Source: Lingula anatina
Lineage: Eukaryota; Brachiopoda; Lingulata; Lingulida; Lingulidae
DNA: 62,000 nt
NCBI RefSeq assembly: GCF_001039355.2
Contig: NW_019775697.1
Location: forward strand, 84,269-146,268
Direction of reading: 5' to 3'
The first letter of the stretch is position 1. Each line of letters begins with the position of its first letter. The notes under the pieces were generated by a model. It had not been told where the DNA came from, made no database searches, and saw only the letters and a program-made list of their open reading frames with translations. A program made the position numbers and the translations under genes. Of the stretch, positions 33,300-46,704 are shown piece after piece.

Positions 33300-35001
33300 C
33301 ATGCATGTGCCAAGGAGTGTGCATGCATGTGTTTGAATGCATCCATGTTTGTATTATGTTGTTCCTCACATGTTAGTTGGTATTTAGTTCATGTGGCAGG
33401 ATAAAGGAAAGAGGTCTTTCTGTCCATCACCCACCGTTATCACAAACTAAAGTGTCAATACTAGAAAAGGGGTAAGATATAAATATATATCTGACCACTT
33501 CATTTGGAACACAATCATCTTGGGGTGGGATAGAAGGAGATACAGTACTCACAATAGTGGTTATCTTAGTTAATAAATTAATTTTGAAATTTAACCATTG
33601 ATTTGGCTAAAAAACATTTTCAACTAAAAGGTTTAGTCATTTGGGCGAGAGAAAATTGTATGAGTTTAAGCCCTGATGCTCCTCATTTGATACTTAAGTT
33701 ATTCACCAAGCTTAACAAATTGATTTTGATGAATTTTTAAAAAGTTTTGTGATATTTCCCTTAGGGGCTTGTGTAGACTGTGCACCGCCAGGATTGATTA
33801 AAAAAAGGAAGAATCTGACAAACAAAAGTGGGCAGGTATTTGGGTGGTTAGATGATGCAGGTGAGATATTTGCCAAGTCTAACATATCAAAGTATCATAT
33901 CCGAGCCAACATCTTGACATGTTTACTTGTAATTAAATTTGTGCATCTTTATTTTAACATTAACCTTTTCAGAGTAACAAAACAATAAAAAGTGTTTCCA
34001 GGAAGACAGGGTGATACCATCATTGAAATGGAATCTTATGTTGATACAAACTGATAAAAAATGCTCAGAGGGTTTTTAGAAAGTCCAGCAGTACTTTTTA
34101 GGCCGCATTATAAGAATTAATGAAGTTCTTGGCATGGTCAGCATGGCCCTCATTGCCCATTTGTAGATGAGATTAAAGTGACAGATTCTGATCAAAACAA
34201 AATGACTGATTGCCTTTTAGGAGGACAGGACTTGGGCTAAAATCTGTCGGGAATGCCATTTGAGGACAGCTTTGATGCAGATGTTATTTGGAACTTATTG
34301 CATTTTTCTATGCTCATTTGATGGTGTTTCTTTATTAAATTTGAAAAGAATTAGCCAAAGTTTTCATCTTTTGAGGAGATTTGATGCATTATTCCCTATG
34401 AAAATTGCATGTGCTGCAGAAACAACACAATTAAGGTTTTGTTACACGTGATTCAGTTCTGCTTGATTCACTATGAATCTAAATCTTGTGTTTCATTGCA
34501 AAACATTATAATTGTGTAATTTTGAAGGAAAATAAATGACCTGTTCCCAGGAACATCTGATAAAGATACTCTTCATTGATTTAATGAACTTTTGAAAACA
34601 AAAGGACATAGTTATCTGTGCCAATCTACAGATAATGCAATCATCATTTACAAATATAATGCGTCAGTAGTCGTGGGTAGATTATTAGGTCAACAGTTGA
34701 GATTGGTATTGATAGGAAATCTGTGCAGAAATGTGAAAACCATAGTCATGAGATTGGGCGTGTTTTTATTCTTTGATTAAAGTAACATCTGGTAATCTTT
34801 GCCAAACAATCACAGTTGATTGTCATTGAGATAAAAGTTGGTTTAATTGTTATCACATGATACTTGTATGTTGTAATTCTGTTATTTTTTGGTGTTATTA
34901 TTATTTTTATTAGTTGATATGGTAGTAGAGAGTTTCTGTCCCTTTTGTGCTTTTTTTTCTTTGACTTTTTTGAAACTCCAAGACGTAGGTCACACATACA
35001 T

Positions 35002-35026
35002 GAGAGAGAGAGAGAGAGAGAGAGAG
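35002..35026 (+). repeat. (GA)n microsatellite
   Basis: About 12 GA units. A shorter (GA)n tract lies at 11984-12001. Confidence 0.95.
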
Positions 35027-35327
35027 TGAGTGTTAATTCAAGCCAAATTTTACCACTGCTGTGATGATAATGTACAATAAATATCTATATATCAATAAGC
35101 TAAGACTAATGCTAATATGTAAAGTAATTTAAACAGTGAGAGCAGCACACCTTCTCTGGAAGCGTACTTAGATATTTTTTATTAAACTGATTAATACGGT
35201 AGCATTTTTGTAAGAAAATATCTTATGTAATTTATCCTCACTGGTACATTGCTGAAATTAGAGAAACTTTCTTTGGTTGCATGTATGTTATTGTTCTTAA
35301 GGTCGGGTGCATTTTTTGTTTGTGTTA

Positions 35328-35512
35328 GAGCGGATTCAGCACAGCGGACTAACAGATCCACAGATCATATATGGCAACCCACTAAAAAGCTTGCTGCTCA
35401 ATTCCTGATTAGACACAGAATAGCTTCCCTGGCGGATTTACGCAACAAGCATTCAAGTGGGTCGGCTATATTTGATCCTTGGATCTGTTAGTCCACTGTC
35501 CTGAATGCGCTC
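35328..35512. mobile_element. Hairpin MITE
   Basis: The outer arms GAGCGGATTCAGCACAG..GGACTAACAGATCCA and their inverted partner TGGATCTGTTAGTCC..CTGAATGCGCTC pair over about 33 bp. Pairing continues inward through GATCATATATGGC/GGCTATATTTGATC and ACCCACT/AGTGGGT, so most of the 185 bp is a hairpin. No clear target duplication was found. Confidence 0.75.
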
Positions 35513-36602
35513 TGTTTGTTGTACAAGATGAGATGTATTGCTGGTTTCTGGGCCAAGGATTGTCTACATGTTACAAAGAAAATTAAATGATGCGAATTGT
35601 TAAATGAATTATGAAGTGATTATACTATGGGAGGCTGCCAGTGGCACATGTTTTTACCAAAGAAACATGGAAGTTCAGGCAATTTGGCATCAGTCCTCTG
35701 CTTTCTTATCACATCCACATATTCCCATTCAGCTTAGGGTTTTCAGCTTGCTGGATGTGTGGTGAATTTTAAGTGGTGCTCTTTGTTTTGTAGACAATTT
35801 CAAGACTGTAGGTGTTACTCAAGAAGATCCATTATGTTATGTAGCATTAATGTCATCGAGATAGTATTTACTGCAGTCAAGATCCAAGTTTACAATACTC
35901 TTGCTTCAATAATTACTGAACTACATTGAACATTGCTGTATTATGTAATGAATTGGAATCACCAGAAATGGCCTAAAACGAGTCCTTTTGACATTATACA
36001 AGAATGGAAAACTGTTTTAGTTGGAGTTGACTTCTTAGCGGTTAGGGTGAAACTCTTTGTGTTCAAAATGTCTTCTTAGAAGGCAATACAAATGTGAAAC
36101 CAAAACATGGTGAATTCATAGTGTTGTGCAATGGAGGGCAGTTCGAAAGATGTAGTTTGGCAGAAAAATATCTGTGGATAAATTCTGTTGGCTTTTATTG
36201 TCACATCACACTCACTAGTCTGCCCATGTTTTTGACCTCTCTCTTCCTCAAATCCTGGATTGATTTGTCCTGAATAGTAAGACTTTGGACTCTCTCAGAT
36301 GATTCTCATTGTTTGCTATACAATATAAAAGATTATTTATAGGTGCTATAACAAGCAACTCTCTTTCACTTTACTTATAACCAAACATTATCAAAAGAAT
36401 CCCATCACTGTACTTTTGATAAATGATATGACTTTGTTCAAAGGACCATCCAGATGATATATGTTGATAAACAATAGTGATCCTGTAGACAATATATATA
36501 TAATATCACTGCATAAAATGATTGCTCAAAAACAATATATTAATAGGATTTGACAGTTGACAGTGAAGTTAGGCATTACAAGGAAGTATCAATGGACAGG
36601 TT

Positions 36603-36781
36603 CAGGGGCGGATTTAGGCCGTCTTCTGGGTCTTCCGGAAGACGGTCAGAATTTCAAGTCTTTTCAAGATTTTATATAGACGGGTATCTAACTTCTTCTG
36701 TCGGAAGACGGTCAAAAATGAGGATGGATGAACAAAGATAATTTGGAAGACTGTCAGAAAATATCTCTGGATCTGCCCCTG
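36603..36781. mobile_element. hAT-like MITE
   Basis: The ends CAGGGGCGGATTTAG and (reverse complement) CAGGGGCAGATCCAG are typical of hAT-type termini. Inside, GGAAGAC(G)GTCAGAA recurs in direct and inverted form at 36640, 36700 and 36750. The flanks share AGGTT (just left of 36603 and right of 36781), shorter than the usual 8-bp hAT duplication. Length is 179 bp, non-autonomous. Confidence 0.65.
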
Positions 36782-37112
36782 AGGTTGTTTTGGGAGGGCT
36801 GACCATGGAATTGAGAGCTGAGTGAGGGATGATTTGATGATGATCTGTTGTTGGTCATGGCAGCCGCCTGGCATTGTGCAAAGATGCAGACATTGAACAG
36901 ATGTGCACTTAGCTCACCTGACATTTCAAAGTTCTTTTTTTTTTTTTTTACATTTACCTTTGGTTAATCATTTATTTTCTATTTTAGAAGCCTCCCTTCA
37001 CTATTTAAAGAGGGAATTTAATAGTCAACTCATAAATAAAAGGGAGGAATCCAGCGTAAAGCTTTTTGCCTGTCTTTTCTTCAGGTTACTAATTCAAACC
37101 CAAAAGAATATT

Positions 37113-37113
37113 T

Positions 37114-37172
<59 letters not shown>
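37113..37172 (+). repeat. (TTTA)n tetranucleotide repeat
   Basis: About 15 TTTA units. Confidence 0.97.
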
Positions 37173-39572
37173 GCTAAGTGGTGTATTTATGTCTATGTTT
37201 TATAAACAAAGGGCACTGTTTCAGTGTGGATTAATACCTGTGTTCTAATGAATCACATGTTTGAAAGGTCCCAAACTGAGGGGTTTTTCATTCTGTGCAT
37301 GTACACTGTTATTGTGGCTCAAATGTTGAAGTTGGCGTAGTTATTGGTAAAATATGCACTAAAGGGAGATCGATATGTTGGGATTTTTTCTTCATCCTCT
37401 TAGATATTGTGGAAATAAGCATTGTCATGTCATGTGAAAATGCTGTCACATCAAAAATACATTGGGATGAATTTCCCAACTCGAACTGATGATGCATCAG
37501 TGTTTTTGGTGTGAAAAGTGTAATGTCTTTTTCAAACAGATCTCCCTCACATGAACATTGAAGAACACTTTTTTGCATTATTTAATCACAACAATAAAAA
37601 ACATGATCTGGTGTCAGAAAATTTTCTTGAAAGGATTATTTCTGATTTTATCAGTAAAAAGGCATAAAAAGCCCATTGTTTAATTGAACATCTGAACTAG
37701 GGGCTTATATCTCCTAAATAAAAAACTCCCTATGTTTCATTAACTAGAGATTGTGATTAGATCTTGATAGGAACAGTGTTCCTTAATGCCACTGTAATTT
37801 GTGATTTTAACATAAACTGGGCAATGCCGTCTGTGTGCGGTCTTAAATCTCAGTGAGATTGTTATTTTATGTTATTTTATTTAATTTTTTTATGAGACTC
37901 AATTTCCTATACAGAGGGAGCAACACAAAGCCAGCTATAGATACTCCAGCATACAATTTCTTCCCAAGAGAAAATGATTTAATTCTTTATTAAAGGATAG
38001 AGAAAGTACACTTGATCAGAGGACACGAGAGAATTTGATAAGAAAGTTTAATAAAACTGTAGCATTGTGCATTGAGGATATGAGAGGTGATGGAGTTTAT
38101 TTTGGTGTACTGGTATTTCCTGTGGGCCACATGTCACCTACCTAGCTGATTTGCATATAAACAATAATAGCAGTTATCTTAGGTGGCCCATGTATCGAGG
38201 CCAATCTGTGGAACTATCGGGACACCACACTGGTACATGGGGATTCGCAATCTGCATGGACCTGATGGAGTACAATACGTGCATATATATAAGTGTGCTT
38301 GTTTGTGTGTTTAGCGTATGCATTGGGTTTTTTTTATGATGAAGCATTTCCTGTATTTGAACCAAACTTTCCATGCTACATAAAGTAGATAGGTTAATAG
38401 TCTTAATATACTCGTTTTGCCATTAGGCCACCAAGGTGGGCTTCTTGATGAATGATAAATTTAAAGCAGTTTGTAAGGTCTTAAATTTCTGTTCTTTTGG
38501 TTAACATTTCAAAGAGAGCCATATATAGTTGTTACCTCGAACCCAAAAATACAGACTGATGAGGCTGCTGTCTTTGAAAATCTCTGCAGTATTGATTTTA
38601 TAGAATTTATTTCATTCTTAGTGTTGGTACTGGTACTTTTACTTTCAGATGGAAAGGTTTTGCTACTGGCTTCACCAGGTTTAAAAATGATAGAAACACA
38701 TTTCTATATTCTGGATTTGTGGTGTTTACATGAAAATCAAACATATCTGGTAGCCGCATTATATTATTAGATACAAGCCCAGGGTCTTGATTTCCTTGTT
38801 TATGACTTATAGTGAGCTATCTTGAACAAAAGAAAACCACAAATAACAAAAAAAAAGTCCTGTACTGCACAGGTCAGAATGGGAACAGTGGAGAAGGCTG
38901 TTGAAGATATTCTCTCTGGTATTAGGAAGATTTCTCTTTACTAATCTAGAACTCATGCAATGTTCATACCTCGTGGCAATTACCCTGAGTACTGGCGTGG
39001 ACCAGGCGGCCCTGGCTTCAGAAAGTCAAGCCAATTTTAACCCTAGCAGCAAGTTGCCTGCTGGAGTGGCTGCCATATATAGACAACCCATGCAGTCAAA
39101 ACAAGTCTGGCTGCAACATGATAGCTGGAATGCTTCTAAACTTAACCATGTGGGTTGCAGTTTGTTTGTATACCAATCACAGCTAGAATTAAAGAATTGC
39201 TGTTAACATGTTTGCTGTAAGAAGAGTGGGAGGGAGGAAGATTTGAGGAAGGGGGATTGAAGAGTGGGAAGGTTTCCGGAAAGGATGGAAAGAATTTTAA
39301 CTTTTTTATCTTTTCATTAAATCTTCCATATGCATTTCTGTTATACAACTTGCATTTATGTTTCCCAAAATGTACATTTTAGACTATACTGTTTTTCTTT
39401 TAGAAAAAAAAAGGACATGTATTTTACCTAGAGTGTGGGTCTTCATTAGGCCTGTGTATCACTTTTTCTATATGACTAATTATGCAAAGGAATATTATAA
39501 TTTGAATTGTTCTGTCACAGCATAGAACTGGAGGTACCTTTGCCCCCCCCCTTGGACACATGTGCACGCACC

Positions 39573-39596
39573 CACACACACACACACACACACACA
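39573..39596 (+). repeat. (CA)n microsatellite
   Basis: About 12 CA units after a C-run at 39543. Confidence 0.95.
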
Positions 39597-41943
39597 TTGA
39601 CGGCCATGCTAATAATGTCTGCTTTTATGACATATAGGACAGGTGCACTGGGCTTTTCCTGAGCCAACCTGATTTTGGGTCATTTTGAATATAAGAAAGT
39701 GTTGAATATATCATAAAAAAACTATAAAAAATAAACTATTTACATTATTTGAGTTAAAAAAATCTAATTAATATTTTGCAATATTTCAACTTATATCTTA
39801 CTACTTAATATCTCAGTAACAGTAGAATATATTATTCAAGGCTAAACTAGCCAAATTAGTAAATCCTGTTATAATAGTACCAGAACATCTGTCATTACTT
39901 TGTTACCTGAGCCATGAAGATATGCAGTCATACATAAGCAGTAAAAAGAAAAGAGCTCATTTCCCCCAAATGCCCTTGGTGTTAAAATGAATTCAAATTG
40001 AAATTTAAAAAATTGGATGGCGTTTTTTATACAGAGAACAATGACAGAGAATAATATTTGTATACAAATAAATTGACAAAAATATTTTAGAGGTTGATGA
40101 CATGTGGACACTGATCAGGTGGGATAATAGGTAAAAACTGATATACACATATGCTCTGTAGTATAGAATGGAACCAAATGTGTCACAGTTGCTAATAATT
40201 CATATTATACTGACCAGTTTCTTGTACATCCAAAATATATGCAATATAAGGTAGAATGTTTACAAATTGTTTCCAAGAAAACTTCTAGATAATACAATTA
40301 ACTAGACAGTGGTAGAAGCACTCCTAATCATTATCGAAAAACACTTCAAATTAGGTCTAAAGTATTAAAAACTCCTTTCAAAAGACTTGAAGCAATTTAC
40401 ATATCAATAGGGTTGCTCGTCACTCCCAGCTGCACTAGTTCTATTGTCCCAAAACCTTGATTCATTCTATGAAAAAGCTATTCAATCAGCAGCTAGATAG
40501 GTCCTATTAGTGAATGCTGACTAACTGCTGTTGTTCTAGTGGATTTGACGTAGAGTTGATAGCTTATCTCCCAGAATGGATCTGATAGGTGATTGCTAGC
40601 TTTATTTTGTGAAAAGTTATGCCAGTCCTAATTGTTTGTCAAGAATGAATGGTTGAAGGAAAAACATTGTGTCAGTGGTATTGTCTTTGTACTCAAGAAA
40701 ACGTTTCAGTCAAGACTCAACTGTATTTCTTTTTTGAATAATAGTTTTGTTTTCTTCACTTTCTTCTTTTTTTTTAAATTATATAATTTGATAAGTCACC
40801 TTCAAGCGTAATGTTGTTTTAAGTTTTTGTTAGTTTGTTCATTTTGGCCTAGTTTATACTTACTTTCACCCACTTTTTTCATTGGATATTCAGAGAATAT
40901 AATCTTTGTCTTACTAATTTATTAAATCTCCACGGGCAAAAATGGTGATTACATCTCTGTGAAAAAAAAAATTAGAAAAATATTTGTTTAAGTAGAATGT
41001 ACAGACTGAAAAGAATCCCCTAAAATTTTCTTAGTGTAATAGGCACAATTCGGTGGTAATAAGAACTTGGGGAAACATTTTTTCTCAATAAACGTCTCAT
41101 ACAAGAAATATTGCTCTCCAGCCTTGCTTGGCATGGTTGTGCTTATTATTAGATTACAAATTTTTTCCATGACTTGCAAATCAGTTTGCAAGAAGTGCAC
41201 ATCACTGGTAAGTTAGACGTAATTTTGTTTAAGTCGATTTTATGACCTTCTGCTGGGCATTACTCTGTTGCAGATGAAATACCTCATCATATTATTATTT
41301 TTTTCAATCATGAAATGTTCTTGGATTCGTGAAGGGTCATTACAGTCCTTTTTTCTAAAACCCAGTGGGAGATCTTTCTTTAAAAATAACTATGTGCTTG
41401 AAGAAATTCATCAGCTTATTGTGGAAATATTGGATATCTTGATCACATCTTCTTGAATGTTGTTATGAATGGAGAGCTGTAAACATGCTCATGTGAGTTT
41501 TTATTTTGCAGACCCTTGCCAGCAATTTCAAAGGGAGTGTTGTTTTTCTGAATAAGTGTACCTTATACCATGAAACCTTCGTGTACCTAGATCAGATTTT
41601 GCCCAGAGCAGACCTTTTCCCAGCAAGAAGAGTGATTTGTTTGAACCCCCCACCCCCCCACCCCCCCACCCCCGACTATGGGCCTATGGGCCCATTTTGG
41701 TTTGTGGTTACTCAGTTACAAGCACACAATCTATACCAATGTCACTGTATGGATTGTGTGTCCTTCCAGCAGCAACTTCCCATATCAATTCCAGCACTTG
41801 TTTTAAGTGACAGATAACGTGTCTGCATGCAACTTAACACATACATGACATGCTAAGACATAAAAAGATATTTTAGAATGTCATTGAGAAAATAGAAGTA
41901 ATTAATGCTGCGGTCCAATGAGGATGTGTTTGCTTGGCTGCGA

Positions 41944-41947
<4 letters not shown>

Positions 41948-41982
<35 letters not shown>
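41948..41982 (+). repeat. (GT)n microsatellite
   Basis: About 17 GT units. Confidence 0.97.
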
Positions 41983-41986
<4 letters not shown>

Positions 41987-42540
41987 TTACTTTATGTATT
42001 GCAGTAAGGGTGCACTGCGTAAAGGAAGAATTGAGAAACAAGCTTGAATAAGTTAGATGGAGGGATGGAAGAGACGTAGGGAACTTTTTTTCAAATGATT
42101 TGCAACAGTATAATTCTCTTAGGTTAGTTACATCATGTTTTTCTGCTACTGTTCATCAAGGACATCTGTGCCCATCCTCTGACAACATGTAGTTTATGGG
42201 ATGTTATGTTCCTAGCTAAAACTAATGAAACTCTTATTAGATTACATGTTCTGAAAATGAATAAAGAGGCGGGTCATGAGACAGAAAGGAACAGGACACA
42301 CGTAACTGTCATTTTTATTACTTTGTCGCATTTTTCTTTCTTCCTCATTATTTTTTGTCACTGCCATCTGGGAGTTGTATCAATTTTACTGTTGCCTCAA
42401 AGAGCCAACAGGCAGTTATTGAGTCCAAATAACTATCTCTCCGAGAAAGTAATTAATGTTTTATTTTCCTCAGAGATCTTGGTGCCAAGCCGAGGAAGGT
42501 GTCAGCTGCAACAGAGCCCGTAAATATTAAAGAAAACTGG

Positions 42541-42554
42541 ATTGCCATAGCAAC
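42541..42554 (+). promoter_or_regulatory. RFX-type X-box
   Basis: ATTGCCATAGCAAC matches the palindromic X-box consensus (two half-sites GTTGCC / RGYAAC with a 2-bp spacer) at all but the first base. It lies in an island of higher-complexity sequence (about 42470-42780) in the gene-free region. RFX factors drive ciliary and neural genes in animals. Whether this site is used, and by which gene, is unknown. Confidence 0.4.
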
Positions 42555-44646
42555 CAAAAATGGTGCAGCTGAGGTTCAAGTAAGGCCCAGGGAGCAGGAA
42601 ATGTAGCAAATGGCTGGAGTTAATCAGACCAAGTAGGACCTGGCCCCCTGAGGACACTGGGATATGGGGGGACTGCTGGGACTTCAGGTGAAGAGCAGCT
42701 CTGCAGCAGAGGGGCAGGCTTCACCTCAGCGTGGCCAGAGAGTAATGGGGAGATGCACTGCTCTGTATGCTTTCTTTCCCACAAAATAAACAAAAATTCT
42801 TGAACAGTTTCAGGTTTATTCATTTGTTAGTTTTGAACTGTATTCTTTGAATCCTTTTTTTTAAGTACAGTTGTTTTAAAACAATTGTTGCCCATTTGAA
42901 GTACAAAAAGTAATATTTTGAATATTATTCATGCTTTAACAAATACAGAACAGGAACAGTTGGCAATGACTTGATGGGAAATATAGGGGTTTTATATACA
43001 TAAATTGTTATGGAAGAAGTTGGTTGTATTTTTTCATCCAGGGTATTTTTTCAATAAAGTCATGTGGGGAAATATGAATTTGTTTTGCAAGTGTATTACA
43101 GATTCTTTTGACTACATAAAGAATTGGTCTTAATCCCCAAAATACAGAAGTAGTTTCTTTGAAAAACAAAAAAAAGCATTACATTTTGGAAATTGTTTAC
43201 TGATGCTTTATGGTGCATTACCTTATCATTCTCATACCTAGCAAACTTCTGTCAGAAGATAATTTTATCGTGGTGTGTCGGCCCAGACGTGGAACCTGTT
43301 CACCCTGTGGGGATGCTCCTAATAACTGCGAGGCATTCTAAGGAGCAGTCTGTGCCAATATTAACTGTTTTTACAAAGAATTAATTATGAGAAAAATGAC
43401 TGATGGTCCATCATACCCTGTCATCAGCTTCCTGTCCTGTCATACTTCTCTCACGTCGGCTCTAGACACTTTATATCTCTGTGGTTTCTTTGTGAGGAAG
43501 TTGTTCACTGCCTTAAGTCAGAAATAAATTGACAATCAAGTCAATTTCTTTCTCAACTCTGTGGCCCTCCATTTCTTTGTGCCGTTGATGTAGTTTTTGA
43601 TGGTCTCCTGCCCTCACGTGAGATAAACACATGCTCACTCAGCAGGAAGGAGGGTATTTTGATTCCGATGAAACTCTCAAAATAAATCTACAGGCTAGCA
43701 CCTTATTTTCTGACCAAAGAAATCCTACAGATAATATTTATTAATAGGTCCTATTACCCTGGTACAAATGAAATAAAAATTTTCTGAAAGTGAACTTTTT
43801 CCATCAGATAGTTGTTTTATCTAACTAAAGAGATTTTTAAAGCAATCTACATTATTTAAGGTATCCTGTTTGTGATTTTTGCACTAAGTGAATGATTTTC
43901 TAAAAAAAAAAAGGCTATTTTTTCCTACTTGCAAATCATTGCTCGGCCCATCCCTCTTAGTCTTCCTGACATTTTAGAAGGAAATAATGTAACCAGGTAC
44001 TTTTATTTTAGGGTTTTATCATTTAAAGGTCAGAATTGGAAATGATAAGTCCCTTTGCATGATATTTAGACATAATAATATTACATCCAGACATTTTCAA
44101 GTGTGTATAGTATACCTTTAAAACCCATATTCTTGCAATTTTTTTTCATTCAGTTTTTAGTTAAAATGTCATGTGCCAGGTAGAGATCTACTGGCCAAAC
44201 ACCTTCACGGATATTATGAGGATCCAAGCTGATATTTTCTCCCCAAACAGCACTTTCAGGTCACTGTGTAAACAATCAAACCTAAATTTAATAATATTGC
44301 TCTGTTCTTGGCTTAGTTGCTTCCTGTGTAAAAACATTCTTTGAAAAATATGCCGTTTGGGACTATAATTTCAGGTTAACTTATGATAAACATACCTGAA
44401 TTATTGGCATTAAGGTTAATACGACTTTTTAAGTAACTGAATTGGACTATTGGGAGTAACAGTTATAGTTTTAACTGTAATCATCATTATCACTAAATAA
44501 GGCAGAAATGACATCCAGATTGAAATTATTTTCAAAATGAATATGTTTAAACAGAATAAAAAAAGAAGTTGAAATGTAGTAATAACTCTAAGTCATTTCT
44601 AGAGCATCTACAGCCTAGAAAACTAATATGTATCACCCAGATTCTG

Positions 44647-44965
44647 TCCTTGCCCCCCATCAATGGCCCTTCATCTGTACCCCAGTCCTTCGTCCCACAT
44701 TATCCCTCATCTCTATCAGATTTTACCCCAGCCCCACATCCCTACCATAGACCCTCATTTCCACCTGCTCTCTCTCATCCTCGCCAAATCCTGACCCAGC
44801 ATTTCATCCCTAGCTGATCCCCACACCCTCATCCATACCCTGGCCCCTTATCCTCTACAGATCCCCACCTCATTATCCCTGCCCCAACCCCTCATCCCTT
44901 CCAGCATTCCCATCCCTATCCCTAACCCAGTCCCTCTTCTATGCTAGGCCCCCCTCAGCATGGCA
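44647..44965 (+). repeat. C-rich degenerate minisatellite
   Basis: About 320 bp are strongly depleted of G on this strand. Variants of CCCTCATCCCTA / CCCCAGYCCCTC are repeated at irregular spacing, roughly 12-35 bp. Many C-tracts of three or more could form i-motif or, on the other strand, G-quadruplex structures. The 82-codon open frame here is an effect of the composition. Confidence 0.8.
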
Positions 44966-46676
44966 AACCACTTCCCCAGTAACATTTCTGGAGATATGGA
45001 GAACAACTGCTAGGAATACTGGGGTGTAATTTTGTAGGACTAATGGGATATTAAAACTTAGTAGTTTAGTGGCATATACTGAACCAGTGAAATTATGGAT
45101 GAATGTATGACAGTAATGGTAAGATACTGATCTGTTCAGCTCCTTGTTCAGTTCACTAAAAGCAACTTTTCAAAGCTGATAACATCCTTGGCGTCATATT
45201 CAAAAACATTATATGGGATAGATGCCATATTCTATAAATTTTGTTAAGGTTGATTGCATTTTTAGGGATTTATCTTGACAGATATCAACAGAACATATAA
45301 CATCTTCAATTTTATCTATAATTAAATTATATGTGCAGACCGAGTGCTTTACTTCTAAGCAACGTAAATAAATTATTAAAAAAGATGAGCGGTTGCATGG
45401 CCTGATAGTACAAGAATAAGGCCTGCTGAAGAGCCATGTAATTGTGTTAGATCCTGCAATGTTTGATAAAGCCACAGTGGGTATTGTATAATGGTAGTAG
45501 TGTCCCTTCCACTTGGGCTACAGATGCTCCACATGGTTAAGAGCCGTGCTCTGTCCTATGGGGATCATCTTTGGGCTCGGGAATTTCTGCTTAAGGCACT
45601 TCATTTGGAACATTGTCAAGAAAGGATGAATACAGGGGTGTTTAGAGGCTCTGACAAGGAGCATATTTCTTGAAACTTAATTTAAATGTGAATTCTGCAA
45701 ATGTTGGAAAAATTACATCTTGGCCCAGCTTTCAGTTACTTAATTCATCCTGCACCAGAATGTGATTCCAAGAAATTTGTATCTGCGTTTTTTGAAATAT
45801 GAACTTAAAACTCATGTTATTCTCAAACAGACTATTGAGATGATCCCTGACTTGCCTTACTTTGGGCAGTATTGACCGAGCTCAAGTGTGTAAAGAAGAA
45901 AAATTAGATTGGTTGATTAGGGATATTGACCACCTAAAACTTGGATTACTCTCTTCCAGGCATTCCTAAGAAATACAGAACCCTTCAAATTTGTTTTGTG
46001 AGCAGTTGGCAGTTCAGTTTCAAAGCTTCAGGCAAGGAAGACCAAATTTGTGTTTGTAGAACTTGTTATTTCTATAACAAGCACTTGTATGTTTGACACA
46101 AACACTGCTAATCTTATTTTGGGATGTTCATGTAGACATGTTCAATTCCAGCAAATGAATTAATCGGAGTGGCTGTGCATCTTGAGCTATGCTAATAGGT
46201 TGATCACCCTGTTATTGGAACTGGTTTCAATGCAGGCCCGTGTACGAGAAAAAATCTCATTTGATTGATCTTCTGATCTGCTGCCCTTGCTAAATACACC
46301 CTTGCTTTACACGTAGCATGTTCTTCTGCGTATTATTTCTCACTGTTTCTTTTTTTTTCTATTCTGACAAATGTCTATCATTTTTACTGTTTCTGTTATG
46401 AATGGTCATGTAGGCCCACATTCTGTAAGGTAAATGGTTCCTGTTGAGGCCTACCTTTTCTTTTAGTGGGGCTGTACAAGTGGCTGGCTGGCTGCAGAGT
46501 ATTCAATTCCACAGCATCTTATCCCAAAGAGGTGGGAGATAAATTTTGCCACATCTCAGAATGCCATATAAGCATACAAAGATTACTTGATACTCACTAA
46601 TTGTGGAGAACAGTGTTATTGGGATGAGCTGCATGATATACATGTTAAAAGATTTCAATCACTTTCCCAGCACAAC

Positions 46677-46704
46677 TTTGTTTTGTTTTGTTTTGTTTTG
46701 TTTT
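46677..46704 (+). repeat. (GTTTT)n repeat
   Basis: Five GTTTT units. Confidence 0.9.

Noticed and set aside
45491-45673. 60-codon plus-strand frame in a non-repetitive stretch
   Set aside because: No recognisable motif, no splice context and no start-site evidence.
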